Positions 34,633-43,416 of a DNA stretch of 64,000 nucleotides are shown in pieces. Positions within the stretch are counted from its first letter, which is position 1. Each line of letters opens with the position of its first letter. The notes under the pieces were generated by a model. It had not been told where the DNA came from and did no database searches. It was given only the letters and a program-made list of their open reading frames with translations. Position numbers and translations under genes: made by a program. This DNA is from Flavobacterium sp. MDT1-60 (GTDB lineage: Bacteria > Bacteroidota > Bacteroidia > Flavobacteriales > Flavobacteriaceae): contig NZ_CP062159.1 in NCBI RefSeq assembly GCF_014844035.1, positions 3,658,001 to 3,722,000 of the forward strand, in the 5' to 3' direction.

Positions 34633-34668
34633 AAAAACCCTTCTGAAAGTACTTTCAGAAGGGTTTTT
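34633..34668 (-). terminator. Perfect 36-base palindromic terminator
   Basis: Each arm begins AAAAACCCTTCTGAAAGT, directly followed by its reverse complement with no loop bases. It lies 20 bases after the stop of the AraC gene and insulates the efflux promoter from it. Confidence 0.85.
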
Positions 34669-34688
34669 AAAAATGTTTTATGAGGATA

Positions 34689-35588
34689 TTAAAGAAGCCT
34701 GTAATTCTTTGGGGATAAGCCGGTACACCGTTTGAAGAATTTACCAAAAAATGACTGGTCGCTAAAATTTAGCTCCTCTGCAATTTCAGCAATGCTCAAT
34801 TCCGGGTTATTGAGCAGCATTTTTGCTTCCTGGATAACAAAACTTTCCACAATTTCACCGGCGGTTTTACCGGTAATTTCTTTAATGGTTTCAGTCAGGT
34901 ACTTGGCAGTAATATTGAGTTCGGATGCATAAAATTGTAAAGCTCTTTCTTTTTTAAAATTCGCTATTATTAAAGCGGTAAAGCTAATAACCAGATTTTC
35001 TTTTCTTGATATATTTTTGTGGATTGCCTGTGCATATTTTTGAGCCAATGCAGACATTTCATATAAGTAAGATGTAAAGGCTAAGTATAATAATTCTTTT
35101 CCATAAAGATGCGTCTTTATATTTTCCTGCTTCTCGGCAAGCTCCTTCATACTTTTTATAATTGTGACGGAATCATTTTGATTTAACGACCATTTTGGTG
35201 AATATTTTGAAGTAAAATAAGCAAGTAGATCGTTTGTACTTTTTAAAAGGTCCGTTTTTTCTAAAAAATCACTGGTAAAGAGAATGGTTGATATTTTGCA
35301 GTCCTTAAATTTGATTAATCTTTTAATGTCGAACGGTGAGGAAAGAAGAAAATCATTTTTTTTAACGTGGTAGTCTGTCAGGTTGATATTAATAGTTGCT
35401 TCACCAGATTCAATAAAAACGATGTGATAATAATCGGATCTGAAATAATTTTTGAATGCTTCATATTCGACCATAACGAGATCAAGGGTTACTGAAAAAC
35501 CATCAGTAATCGATTTGTGTTCTAAAATTTCATCTCTTACAACTGCATCATATTTTAGCTTACTTTCGACTATTTTTTTATCTGACAT
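34689..35588 (-). CDS. AraC-family transcriptional regulator
   Basis: A 299-residue regulator. The N-terminal cupin-like sensor (about 30-140) contains SDYYHIVFIESGEATININ. The C-terminal AraC domain has two helix-turn-helix halves (ALQFYASELNITAKYLTETIKEITG; SIAEIAEELNFSDQSFFGKFFKRCTGLSPKNYR). It faces the efflux operon on the same strand, separated by a strong terminator. It is a candidate for the protein that binds the composite element A/B/C, but nothing in the sequence proves it. Confidence 0.92.
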   Translation of the reverse strand: MSDKKIVESKLKYDAVVRDEILEHKSITDGFSVTLDLVMVEYEAFKNYFRSDYYHIVFIESGEATININLTDYHVKKNDFLLSSPFDIKRLIKFKDCKISTILFTSDFLEKTDLLKSTNDLLAYFTSKYSPKWSLNQNDSVTIIKSMKELAEKQENIKTHLYGKELLYLAFTSYLYEMSALAQKYAQAIHKNISRKENLVISFTALIIANFKKERALQFYASELNITAKYLTETIKEITGKTAGEIVESFVIQEAKMLLNNPELSIAEIAEELNFSDQSFFGKFFKRCTGLSPKNYRLL

Positions 35589-35735
35589 GATTATATGCTT
35601 AAAACAGTGTTAAATTAATAATATTATTTTAGTTTTAAATTAAAAATATTATTTATTTTTTAGTAATTTAACATTTATAAATTATCTTGGAGTTACCTTA
35701 GGTTCAAATCAATGCACATAGGGTTCTTGAGTAAT

Positions 35736-35771
35736 GGAAACAAAAGTACTTTTCGAAGCACTTTTGTTTCC
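35736..35771. other. Long hairpin of unknown role between two genes
   Basis: GGAAACAAAAGT (35736-35747) pairs with ACTTTTGTTTCC (35760-35771), with extra pairing inside and TTCGAA at the tip. No T-run follows on either side at once, so it is a poor terminator. The rest of the 306-base gap between the AraC and helical-protein genes holds nothing else I can identify. Confidence 0.45.
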
Positions 35772-35894
35772 TTGAGGAGTCGATAGGCTTGTTTACGGAG
35801 TTTTGTATCAATTCAGGCGTCACAGAATACCTTCTCTTTATAAAACTCTTTAAATCTAACAAAGCCATATCAGTAATTTTTTTGTTTAATATGA

Positions 35895-36446
35895 TTAATT
35901 AAAAGTTTCAATCATTCGAGTGTTCTTTTCAGTTTTTCGGAGCTGTAATTCAGTATTTTGACGATTTAATCGTTCTAATTCTCCGATCATAGGAACCTGA
36001 TTTTGCAGGTTAGCCTGTGATGATGTTTGGATAAAGGTTTCCAACTGAATAAATTTAGCGGCCTTTAAACTGCCAATTTCCTTTTCCATTTTTTTAAAAT
36101 AAACTTTGCGCAGAGCGTTGTTTTCATCCATACTCTTCATGAAATTCACGATCAGCTTGTGAGCTTCAGCGTCATTTAATGTCTTGTATTTTTCCGCGTA
36201 TTCATTTAATAGTAAAAAAACTTCCTTTTCAATGTCTTTTCTTTTCTCTTCATATTGATCATAGAGATGCCAGAAGGAATTTTTTTCTTTCTCCTCCAAT
36301 TGCATATACTCAGCTATGATTAATCGCTTATTTCTGCCAAGTAGCGCTTGTACTACATCGATATCTGCCTCGCCGTTTTGACAATAGGCCACATTGCCCG
36401 TAAAAAGAATTGTAAACAGACCTATAATTTTAATTATCGTTTTCAT
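35895..36446 (-). CDS. Secreted helical protein, Spy/CpxP-like in appearance
   Basis: A 183-residue protein with a signal peptide (IIKIIGLFTILFTGNVAYCQ) and an almost entirely helical, highly charged mature part (YMQLEEKEKNSFWHLYDQYEEKRKDIEKEV; MEKEIGSLKAAKFIQLETFIQ). The size and character resemble periplasmic stress chaperones of the Spy/CpxP kind, but no diagnostic LTxxQ motif is clear. Its promoter carries composite element C, as do the envelope and efflux operons, which supports a role in envelope stress. Function otherwise unknown. Confidence 0.65.
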   Translation of the reverse strand: MKTIIKIIGLFTILFTGNVAYCQNGEADIDVVQALLGRNKRLIIAEYMQLEEKEKNSFWHLYDQYEEKRKDIEKEVFLLLNEYAEKYKTLNDAEAHKLIVNFMKSMDENNALRKVYFKKMEKEIGSLKAAKFIQLETFIQTSSQANLQNQVPMIGELERLNRQNTELQLRKTEKNTRMIETFN

Positions 36447-36481
36447 TTTTTATTTTTTATTTTCTTATGATTATTGGGGTA

Positions 36482-36550
36482 CAAAGTTAATTACACAACT
36501 AGCTTATTAAAAGGCCATTTCCGCTGGAAAATAGGTCTAAATGTCGGTTG
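36482..36550 (-). promoter_or_regulatory. Shared composite promoter element, site C (helical protein)
   Basis: On the minus strand AGACC, 19 bases, CCTTT (36510-36514 as AAAGG), 20 bases, TAACTTTG (36482-36489). The spacing equals sites A and B exactly although the bases between differ, as expected for a conserved binding site rather than a recent duplication. Predicted transcript start near 36475. Confidence 0.72.
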
Positions 36551-36868
36551 TTATACATATTGCCATTATACCCAACCTGTTTAAATTTTATCTGTATGGA
36601 CAGACTTCAAATACATTGGTCGGTTACTAAAAAAAGAGAGATCCGGAGAAATGCTAAGAAAATAGCAGCGATCAGAGGTTGACCACCCATTAATTCTATT
36701 GACAGCACTCCTCCCAGGCAGGAACATAATAGGAAAACCAATGTTACTTGTTTTAGGTATCCATAAAAGTGTAACCAACACCAATTCGATGAGTCCGAAT
36801 AGAACAATATAATCTACCGGATCTGACTATATTAGAATTTAAATAAGTAGGTCTATTTGTGCTTAATT
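36551..36868. other. Non-coding region
   Basis: About 318 bases between element C and the acyl-CoA synthetase stop. Two overlapping minus-strand frames of 66-67 codons exist in different phases but show no start signal or domain. I see nothing else. Confidence 0.4.
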
Positions 36869-38809
36869 TTAACTTTTGATTATTAAATATTTGACCGGGT
36901 AGTATCCCAGTTCTTTGTTAATTAAATTTTGGTAGTCTACATTATCACTGCATATTACAAAAATCTTTACTATTCTGCCGTTGGTCATATCAAAACTTAT
37001 AGCAAAGCTGTCAATACCAGGAATTTTCAACAAGGCTGTCTCAAAAACTTCTTTTATTTGACAATTTTCCAGTTCGGGCTTATATATTTTGCCAACCGCT
37101 GTTAAAGGCATTTGTGGAATGATATACATTTTTTTGGGTACGGCCACTTTTTCAAGAATATGGGTTTCTGCAAACAGCATAAGTTCCTCTACTGTTGCCG
37201 AAGTATTTGGTTTTAGTTCGATATAAACCACAGGTAACTCACCTGCGTATGCATCCGGGCGCGCTATAGCAGCAGCGGCTGCAACAAAAGGATGTTTGCT
37301 CAAAGGTTCTTCTATCACTTTAGGATCAATATTATGTCCGCCTCTTATGATCAGTTCTTTCTTTCTCCCTACGATGTAAAAATAGCCGTCTGCATCCTGC
37401 CTGCCCAAATCGCCGGTATTGTACCATCTTTTGTCTGCAATTGCAACAAAAGCATTTTTATTGTGGATTTCACTTTTATAGCCTGAAATCACATTGGGTC
37501 CGTGAGCTACCAGAATGCCTTGCTCGTTGATCTCAGCATCTCTTAAATAATCTCCATTATCATCGATTATTACAGCTTTCATTTGATGAAACGGCAGAGC
37601 TAAACCCACAGAACCATTTTTTTTATTGCCTTTTAATGGATTAAAAGTACTTACACAAGTTCCTTCCGTAAAACCATATCCTTCGATGATCTGCAAGCCT
37701 GTGGCTTTTTGAAAATCGGTAAGTAATTTTTCTGACAGCGGGGCTGCACCGCAAAGGAGATTTTCTAAAGAAGAAATGTCTGCACCACCAATTGGAACGT
37801 TAAGGAGTTTACTTAGTATAGTTGGAACCGCACTAAAAAAAGAAACCTTGTAATGTGCTGCTATTTTCCAAAAATTTTCCATCAATCCTTCATTCCTATA
37901 CCCAATGGGTGTTGCCAAAAGCAATGTATGCCCATTTAGTAACGGAACCAGGCCTGTAACAACTACACCGTTAACATGAAACCAGGGCAAACCGCAAAGA
38001 AACGTTTTAGGGCTTTGGTTTTGCAGGCACTTATCTACCATAAAAGCATTTACCAATTCGTTCTGATGTGAATGCTGCGCTAATTTAGGACTGCCCGTAG
38101 TGCCGCCAGTATGAAAATAAGAAGCTATGGAGTCGTATTTTTTAGTACACTTAAAATCGAGAGAGTCCATATTATGCTGATCCAAATGGTGATGAAAGTC
38201 CAGAAAATGCACACCGTTGATTACCTCGATTTCAGAAGAAGTTTTTTCTCCCAGATAATACCCCAAATCAACGGTTAAAATATACTCTACTGATGGCGTC
38301 AATTTAACCAAAGCCCTGGCCTTTTCTAAATAAGGCATAGTGGTGTTAGATGCAAGGGTAACAATGATTTTGCTTTGGGCAGCATTGATAATATCTGCTA
38401 AATGATTCAATTCGAGCATCGGATTAAGTGGATTTACTACCCCGCGGGCCTGAGCACCAAATAAAGTGATTACATAGGCGGGACAGTTGGGCAATAGTAC
38501 TGAAACTCCAGCTTCATTATCCAATCCAAGATGGTAGATCATATTGGCAAAGGCATTGACCTTTCCTAAAAGTTCTTTATAGGAGAAAGTGATTGCATTT
38601 TGGTAGGCCGATCCGTCTAAAAAAAAATGAAGCGCTACCCTGTCACTATTATTTTTTGCAGCAATTCGCAATGCCTCATACGTATTGGGAGGCAACGTCA
38701 TCATCCCTGAGTCTTCATACTCTTTTATTTCACTTAAAGTCGATAGCTGGTTCATATTATTTAATTCCTCTTCTTTCTTTATAATTTTCAATAGTATCAT
38801 TTTTGCCAC
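36869..38809 (-). CDS. AMP-forming acyl-CoA synthetase
   Basis: A 646-residue ANL-superfamily enzyme that activates a carboxylic acid with ATP and joins it to CoA. The P-loop-like motif HTGGTTGSPKLAQHSH (about 230-245), IEGYGFTEGT, and YNTGDLGRQDADGYFYIVGRKKELIIRGGHNIDP are all present. The usual C-terminal lysine motif appears as TAVGKIYKPEL. About 70 further residues follow that, longer than usual. The start may instead be the Met at 38755 (MNQLST). It follows the DoxX-like gene by 34 bp. The acid substrate is not evident. Confidence 0.88.
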   Translation of the reverse strand: MAKMILLKIIKKEEELNNMNQLSTLSEIKEYEDSGMMTLPPNTYEALRIAAKNNSDRVALHFFLDGSAYQNAITFSYKELLGKVNAFANMIYHLGLDNEAGVSVLLPNCPAYVITLFGAQARGVVNPLNPMLELNHLADIINAAQSKIIVTLASNTTMPYLEKARALVKLTPSVEYILTVDLGYYLGEKTSSEIEVINGVHFLDFHHHLDQHNMDSLDFKCTKKYDSIASYFHTGGTTGSPKLAQHSHQNELVNAFMVDKCLQNQSPKTFLCGLPWFHVNGVVVTGLVPLLNGHTLLLATPIGYRNEGLMENFWKIAAHYKVSFFSAVPTILSKLLNVPIGGADISSLENLLCGAAPLSEKLLTDFQKATGLQIIEGYGFTEGTCVSTFNPLKGNKKNGSVGLALPFHQMKAVIIDDNGDYLRDAEINEQGILVAHGPNVISGYKSEIHNKNAFVAIADKRWYNTGDLGRQDADGYFYIVGRKKELIIRGGHNIDPKVIEEPLSKHPFVAAAAAIARPDAYAGELPVVYIELKPNTSATVEELMLFAETHILEKVAVPKKMYIIPQMPLTAVGKIYKPELENCQIKEVFETALLKIPGIDSFAISFDMTNGRIVKIFVICSDNVDYQNLINKELGYYPVKYLIIKS

Positions 38810-38843
38810 AAAACTCTGTCATAGTTTACTTTGTTTTAGAATA

Positions 38844-39152
38844 TTATAACCAATATAGTGTCAGCAATAAACTGATAGCGATAATTGATAAAATGTAATG
38901 CTGGGGTTTTGCTTTTTGCCTGAACAATGTAAAAACCGCTCCTGACATAATTATCAGTAATCCAATAATTGAATATAAAGCATACTGTGAAAATAACCCC
39001 ACTGTAAGCATCAATTCCACGGCAGCTAAGCCATACATAAAGTAATAACTGTAGCCAGCCTTGTCAAAAGTAGCTTTGGTTTTACCCGTTAGTTTGCCCA
39101 AAATTGCCAAACAAAAAATGCCCGTGAGGAAATAAATTAAAATGGATTCCAT
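38844..39152 (-). CDS. DoxX-like small membrane protein
   Basis: A 102-residue protein of four hydrophobic helices (about 5-20, 38-60, 62-80, 86-101) with the DoxX-like pattern of a short loop containing GKTKATFDKAG after the first helix and AAVELMLTVGLF in the second. DoxX-like proteins are inner-membrane and mostly uncharacterised, some tied to respiratory quinols. It probably shares a transcript with the acyl-CoA synthetase. Confidence 0.75.
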   Translation of the reverse strand: MESILIYFLTGIFCLAILGKLTGKTKATFDKAGYSYYFMYGLAAVELMLTVGLFSQYALYSIIGLLIIMSGAVFTLFRQKAKPQHYILSIIAISLLLTLYWL

Positions 39153-39264
39153 GATGTTTTTTATTTAAATTTTAAAAATGCTCCGCATAATGCTTTGGAA
39201 TTACTACCGAAGCATACATAGATCAGGTGCGGAAAATGCGAATAATTGGCATGATACTTTGCTA

Positions 39265-39282
39265 CCCATTTTTAAAAATGGG
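39265..39282. other. 18-base perfect palindrome
   Basis: CCCATTTTTAAAAATGGG lies between the Crp/Fnr-type regulator and the DoxX-like gene. It could be an operator for that regulator or a weak terminator; it lacks a T-tail. It does not match the FNR or Crp consensus. Confidence 0.4.
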
Positions 39283-39358
39283 CAACCCAGTTTTGCAAGT
39301 GCAAAGTTGACAGATAATAATCGGGGATTTTTAAGAATTCTTAAAAAAGAAAAAGTCC

Positions 39359-39922
39359 TTAATTTTTTTTTGCACGAATAACACTTAAGTGTTGTTGAGA
39401 AATACCAAGATAGGATGCTATATGTCCCAATGGCGCATTTTGAAGGATGGCCGGATGTAATTCGAGTAGTTTTTTGTACCGCTCTTCAGCTGTTAGCATT
39501 TGGATGCCATAGAGCTTATCTGACATTTGCTTAAGTACATTGAAAGATTCAGACAGAATAAAGCGTTCAAAAAACGGAACAGTATCCATAAGGGTCTGTA
39601 TGTCAGAAAAGTGAGCAATACTTAATGTACAATCCTGAACAACTTCCCACCCGTAAGGGTCAGTCTTGTTATAAAAAACACTTTCGAGAGGAAACATCAT
39701 GGCGTTCTCTGTAAGGAAAAGAAAAGTAATTACTTTACCGTCTAATTGGTAATACATCCGTAACAAACCTGATTCTACAAAAATCAACTTCTGGGATGCA
39801 TTATCTGGTTTTAAAAGAATAGTCCCTTTTTTATAAACCTCTTGTTTAAAGGTCTTCTTTATAATCTCATACTTTGTTGTTTGGATTTTGGTTTTGATAT
39901 TTATGTATTCAAATATTTCCAT
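39359..39922 (-). CDS. Crp/Fnr-family regulator
   Basis: A 187-residue protein. A cyclic-nucleotide-binding-like beta-barrel (KGTILLKPDNASQKLIFVESGLLRMYY; FLFLTENAMMFPLESVFYN) is followed by a long helix and a short helix-turn-helix (HIASYLGISQQHLSVIRAKKN). No Fnr-type Cys cluster is present and the ligand-binding arginine of Crp is not evident, so it is an orphan-type sensor common in Bacteroidota. It lies 206 bp upstream of the DoxX-like gene on the same strand and may control it. Confidence 0.9.
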   Translation of the reverse strand: MEIFEYINIKTKIQTTKYEIIKKTFKQEVYKKGTILLKPDNASQKLIFVESGLLRMYYQLDGKVITFLFLTENAMMFPLESVFYNKTDPYGWEVVQDCTLSIAHFSDIQTLMDTVPFFERFILSESFNVLKQMSDKLYGIQMLTAEERYKKLLELHPAILQNAPLGHIASYLGISQQHLSVIRAKKN

Positions 39923-40160
39923 TTTATTTATATAACTGTTTAGAGTAATTATTCGCAGTAAAAAATCTATTCATAGTAGCTATAAGTTTTATACAATACC
40001 TGACAATATAAAAGCAACCGTTATCCGTGTTAAATATAATAAAAAAATATTTTAGAGCACGCGTGCCACTATATCAAACTGTGAACTTCTCTCTTACAAT
40101 TATTAGTTGTACTGAGTTGAACATGTTTTTTTTAAAAGTTTGTGAGACTCATTTTATTAG
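39923..40160. other. Non-coding region upstream of the Crp/Fnr-type gene
   Basis: About 240 A/T-rich bases with the promoter of the regulator and no frame that reads like protein. The ppk1 remnant follows. Confidence 0.4.
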
Positions 40161-40164
40161 GATT

Positions 40165-40352
40165 TAATATAAGATTTACGAATCTCTATGTTATTGGCTG
40201 TTAATTCAGGTAGTATTGAACTATTCCAAATTACTCCGAATCTACTTTGCCGGAGGCTTACTTCAATAAGATTTTTACTAAGTAAATCCTTGTTTTTTTT
40301 ATTTTTTGATCAGCAGTTTTCTGATTTTAACTCTGAAAAAAATTATTGATTT
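40165..40352 (-). pseudogene. Fragment of a second polyphosphate kinase gene (ppk1 remnant)
   Basis: Read on the minus strand, FFRVKIRKLL (about 40322-40352) and then EVSLRQSRFGVIWNSSILPEL (about 40190-40260) match FFRVKINKLL and EVNLQQNKFGVIWKDTIVPEL in the intact ppk1 at 14920-16938, in the right order and spacing. Stop codons and frame changes interrupt it, and the rest of the gene (more than 550 residues) is gone. The DNA similarity is moderate, so the copy is old or came from another strain. Confidence 0.7.
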
Positions 40353-40601
40353 TATAAATAAAATAATCCTAATCCTGTTAACTTTTTGTTAACGGTATTA
40401 TAATATACTGAGATAGTACGATTTCTCTTTTACGGTACTTATTACTAGTAAGATTTATAATTCAAAAAGAACAGATATTATCTGTTTTCAGAAAACAAAG
40501 GTTCTATTACTGATTATTTTTTTCTCAGTCGCTTATTCCTTTTAAATAATTTATGAAAATCATTGAATTTAAATATGTTATAAACAATTAAAACTAGAAT
40601 T

Positions 40602-41903
40602 ATGAAAAAACAGAATCGAAAAAAGGTTTTAAGTAAAGTGTTCGTTGTTATGTTAGCGGCCATTACATTCTCATGTCAGGACACGACATTGGATGAAGTA
40701 GAAACTACCGCTGTGGCAACAAACCAACAAAATACTAAAAAAATCAGTGCGGCAGCTATTTCTGATTTGGCTAGAAGATGGGCCCCTATTCATTATAAAG
40801 ATGTAGATGCCACCGGAACTTATGCAGAAGGAGGAAAATCAGATTACCTTACCGCTATTAATTATGACAATGACTGGAATGGCGAAAACAACTGGAACAA
40901 TCTTCCTGCTTATACCAATTCTTTAGCTGCGCATTGTTACTATTCTGTTGTAGAATCCAATACACATTGGTTTATTACTTATGCTTTCTTTTCTCCTAGA
41001 GATTGGACAGATAACCCACTTTTGTACTCATTAGACCAACACGAAAATGATTTAGAAGGGGTATTAATAATTGTCGAAAAAAATGGTTCTGCTTATGGTG
41101 CATTAAAAGGAGCAGTTACAGTAAGTCATTCAGACTTCTTTTCGTATGTACCATCTGGCAGTTCTTTTGTAAGTGGATTAGAAAGTGTTGATGGAACATT
41201 ACAAATGAGAGATTATAACGGAGAATTGCACCCTATCACAGCGCAAGATGCTAAAGGACACAGTCTTAAAGCCTGGCCGCAGCATGATATAGATGGGGAT
41301 GGAATTATATACTACCCTTCTGCAAGCGGAACTGCCCAAATACCATCTGATAATTATGATAATTATGTGGAATACAAACTTGTCGATATTTTTGAAAGCG
41401 GAGGATTATGGGATCAACGATTCAATACTCAATTGTTTTCTAGTCCGGGAGGAGGATTTACAGGAAATGATTTTAAAACCGGCGGTGCCAACGCTCCATG
41501 GGCATGGAATGATGGGAATGATGGTATAGTACAAGGTGGAGAATTTGCAACGGATCCTGCTAAATTAGCAGATAATTATTTTGATGGTGTAGGTAATTTA
41601 TCCCGTACTTATATTGATAATAAATATAATACCGCAACTGGAGGTATTGTAACAGTTTACCAAAATTGCAATTATACAGGCTATGCAGTTGCCTTACCTG
41701 TTGGCAATTATACATTAGCTCAGTTAAAATCGTATGGTATTGTAAATGATGACTTGTCTTCAATTCGCTTAGAAAATGGCTACAGAGTTACAATGTATCA
41801 GAACGACAATTTTGGAGGAGAATCTGTTGTGTTAACTGCAAATAATAGTTGTTTAGGAGGTTTTAATGATAAAGCTAGTTCTATAAAGATTAGTATTCAA
41901 TAA
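40602..41903 (+). CDS. Secreted Vps62-like protein with C-terminal beta/gamma-crystallin domain
   Basis: A 433-residue lipoprotein (lipobox ITFSC, Cys about 25). The N-terminal 300 residues resemble Vps62/necrosis-inducing-type secreted proteins (LARRWAPIHYKD; THWFITYAFFSPRDW; QHENDLEGVLIIVE; SLKAWPQHDIDGDG). The last 85 residues form a beta/gamma-crystallin domain with two calcium-binding motifs, NDDLSSI and NDKASSI, after VTVYQNCNYTGYAVALP and VTMYQNDNFGGESVVL. Calcium binding is a family property inferred from these motifs. Its target is unknown. It is transcribed alone and ends at a clear terminator. Confidence 0.8.
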   Translation: MKKQNRKKVLSKVFVVMLAAITFSCQDTTLDEVETTAVATNQQNTKKISAAAISDLARRWAPIHYKDVDATGTYAEGGKSDYLTAINYDNDWNGENNWNNLPAYTNSLAAHCYYSVVESNTHWFITYAFFSPRDWTDNPLLYSLDQHENDLEGVLIIVEKNGSAYGALKGAVTVSHSDFFSYVPSGSSFVSGLESVDGTLQMRDYNGELHPITAQDAKGHSLKAWPQHDIDGDGIIYYPSASGTAQIPSDNYDNYVEYKLVDIFESGGLWDQRFNTQLFSSPGGGFTGNDFKTGGANAPWAWNDGNDGIVQGGEFATDPAKLADNYFDGVGNLSRTYIDNKYNTATGGIVTVYQNCNYTGYAVALPVGNYTLAQLKSYGIVNDDLSSIRLENGYRVTMYQNDNFGGESVVLTANNSCLGGFNDKASSIKISIQ

Positions 41904-41917
41904 ACTACTTTTAAATT

Positions 41918-41976
41918 TTGGATATGCAAACGGAGAAGAAGCTAAGCTATATTCTGTTTTGCGTATCCAATTTTTT
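41918..41976 (+). terminator. Terminator of the crystallin-domain gene
   Basis: TTGGATATGCAAAC (41918-41931) pairs with GTTTTGCGTATCCAA (41956-41970) with one bulge, and TTTTTT follows. It starts 14 bases after the stop codon. Confidence 0.8.
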
Positions 41977-42025
41977 ATTTTTAATCCTATCTGTATTCTT
42001 GATTCATTTTAACATCAAACATATA

Positions 42026-42064
42026 ACTCGTCCTAATAATCTGTATCGATTATTTAGGACGAGT
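42026..42064 (-). terminator. Hairpin at the end of the RiPP-cluster transcript
   Basis: ACTCGTCCTAATAAT pairs with ATTATTTAGGACGAGT with one bulged base. It lies about 35 bases past the stop of the HExxH gene. The U-tail on the minus strand is weak, so termination is only probable. Confidence 0.55.
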
Positions 42065-42098
42065 CAGTGTTTTAAGCCAATAATAATTCTTGTAAATA

Positions 42099-43313
42099 TT
42101 AGAATAATGTCTGATAAAAATTTCCATAATAAATTTCAATCAATAAGTCTGCACCATTAGGTGATGCCAAATCAATTAATCCTATCTCACAAAGTGCGTC
42201 GATCCTACGGGTTTGGTCTTTAATTGATTTTAGTTTACCCAGATTTTTATCAAAAATAGCAATGTTTTCTATAGCGTTTTTTACAATTATAATTAATTGT
42301 TTAAAATCAGCTTCAGACAGCTTACTTTCTTTTACGTAGTTTTCTAATCTCCCGCCTTCTCTATAATGAGGATAATTTTCTAATCCCATAAAGGTCAGCA
42401 TCCAGACTTTATTGTAACTCCAGGTTGTTTTAATAATTCCTATATAATCAGCTATTAATTCATCATGCAGGTTATTAGCAGCGTGTCCGTATTTTTTGAG
42501 CGTATATAAATGGGTAAACTCATGTTCTTTTCGAATCGAAACGGAATAAGAAGTCCATACATCTTCTGCCAGTCCCAATTGACTTGCTTTAACGTTACTG
42601 TAAGGCTTTGTACTTAAAATGATGAATTTGTCATTGTATAAAGATCTATTAGGCATAATATTATCTGAAAACTCGGTATTCCAATCCCCCAAAGGATTAT
42701 TTTGCAACCATTTTTTTTTGATATTATTTAATCTTTTCCAGTTATTAAGACCATTTAACAACACCGCCCCCATTGATGGCGGAATGGATACGGGATTATT
42801 TTTATGCATTAAAGACTGCAGAATTTTTACAAAATCTTCTTTATTAGGAACGATTAATACCGGAACTCTGCCTGCAACACTTTGATGAAGTTCTAAACTA
42901 ATATTTTTTGCATCTTCTAATTTCAGATAAGCTGTAAATTTAAATGTATCTGTTTTTCCTTTTAAAACAACATTTTTATACAATTCAATTTTATCTGTTT
43001 CTCTTTCGATTAGAAAATTCAATTGCGGATAGCATTCCTTTAACAGCGTAAAAATGTCTTTTTTTTCAGAAGCATCCAGTAGATCTTCCCAGAATTGAAT
43101 GTCCGTATCATCATTAGTTGAAACTGCATAAACATCATCTAAAATAAACTTATTAAAGAGATAGGCTTTAAGTGCAGAAGATAAACCAATCGACACCTCG
43201 CGGTCGACTGGTTCTAAAGTAATTAAATTGTTCATGATTTTACTAATTTGACGTGTAGCCAGTTGTGTAAATAAGCCGTCCTGCTGCATTAATTCTTCAT
43301 ATCGGATCAACAA
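42099..43313 (-). CDS. HExxH-motif protein next to the RiPP precursor, possible metallopeptidase
   Basis: A 404-residue protein of no family I can name. It contains KEHEFTHLYTLKKYG, the HExxH zinc-binding motif of metallopeptidases, and 19 residues later HDELIADYIGI, a likely third-ligand glutamate as in gluzincins. The N-terminus is helical and no signal peptide is present. Lying 103 bp after an NHLP precursor, it may cut off the leader peptide or modify the core. The only starts are TTG codons (43313, 43310) or the ATG at 43289. The frame continues upstream as coding-like sequence (NSVAEIKQK) to a TAA, so the true N-terminus is uncertain. Confidence 0.65.
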   Translation of the reverse strand: MLIRYEELMQQDGLFTQLATRQISKIMNNLITLEPVDREVSIGLSSALKAYLFNKFILDDVYAVSTNDDTDIQFWEDLLDASEKKDIFTLLKECYPQLNFLIERETDKIELYKNVVLKGKTDTFKFTAYLKLEDAKNISLELHQSVAGRVPVLIVPNKEDFVKILQSLMHKNNPVSIPPSMGAVLLNGLNNWKRLNNIKKKWLQNNPLGDWNTEFSDNIMPNRSLYNDKFIILSTKPYSNVKASQLGLAEDVWTSYSVSIRKEHEFTHLYTLKKYGHAANNLHDELIADYIGIIKTTWSYNKVWMLTFMGLENYPHYREGGRLENYVKESKLSEADFKQLIIIVKNAIENIAIFDKNLGKLKSIKDQTRRIDALCEIGLIDLASPNGADLLIEIYYGNFYQTLF

Positions 43314-43338
43314 TTTCTGCTTTATTTCGGCAACACTA

Positions 43339-43367
43339 TTCGGGTTCTCTTATCGATTGCACCCGAA
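43339..43367. terminator. Hairpin between precursor and HExxH gene
   Basis: TTCGGGT and ACCCGAA are perfect 7-base arms with a 15-base loop and no T-run. Such a hairpin after a precursor gene often protects the short precursor mRNA or lets part of transcription pass. It lies 26 bases upstream of the TTG start of the HExxH gene. Confidence 0.45.
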
Positions 43368-43416
43368 AATGTCCCCGTACGATAATTTCTTGTTTTTAAT
43401 ATTTTAAAAATATTAT

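Noticed and set aside
34633..34668. Insertion-sequence end or attachment site
   Set aside because: A perfect palindrome at the end of a gene with flanking A/T runs is better explained as a terminator; no target duplication or transposase is near.
36581..36807. Two overlapping minus-strand frames of 66-67 codons
   Set aside because: They overlap in different phases, have no start context and show no domain.
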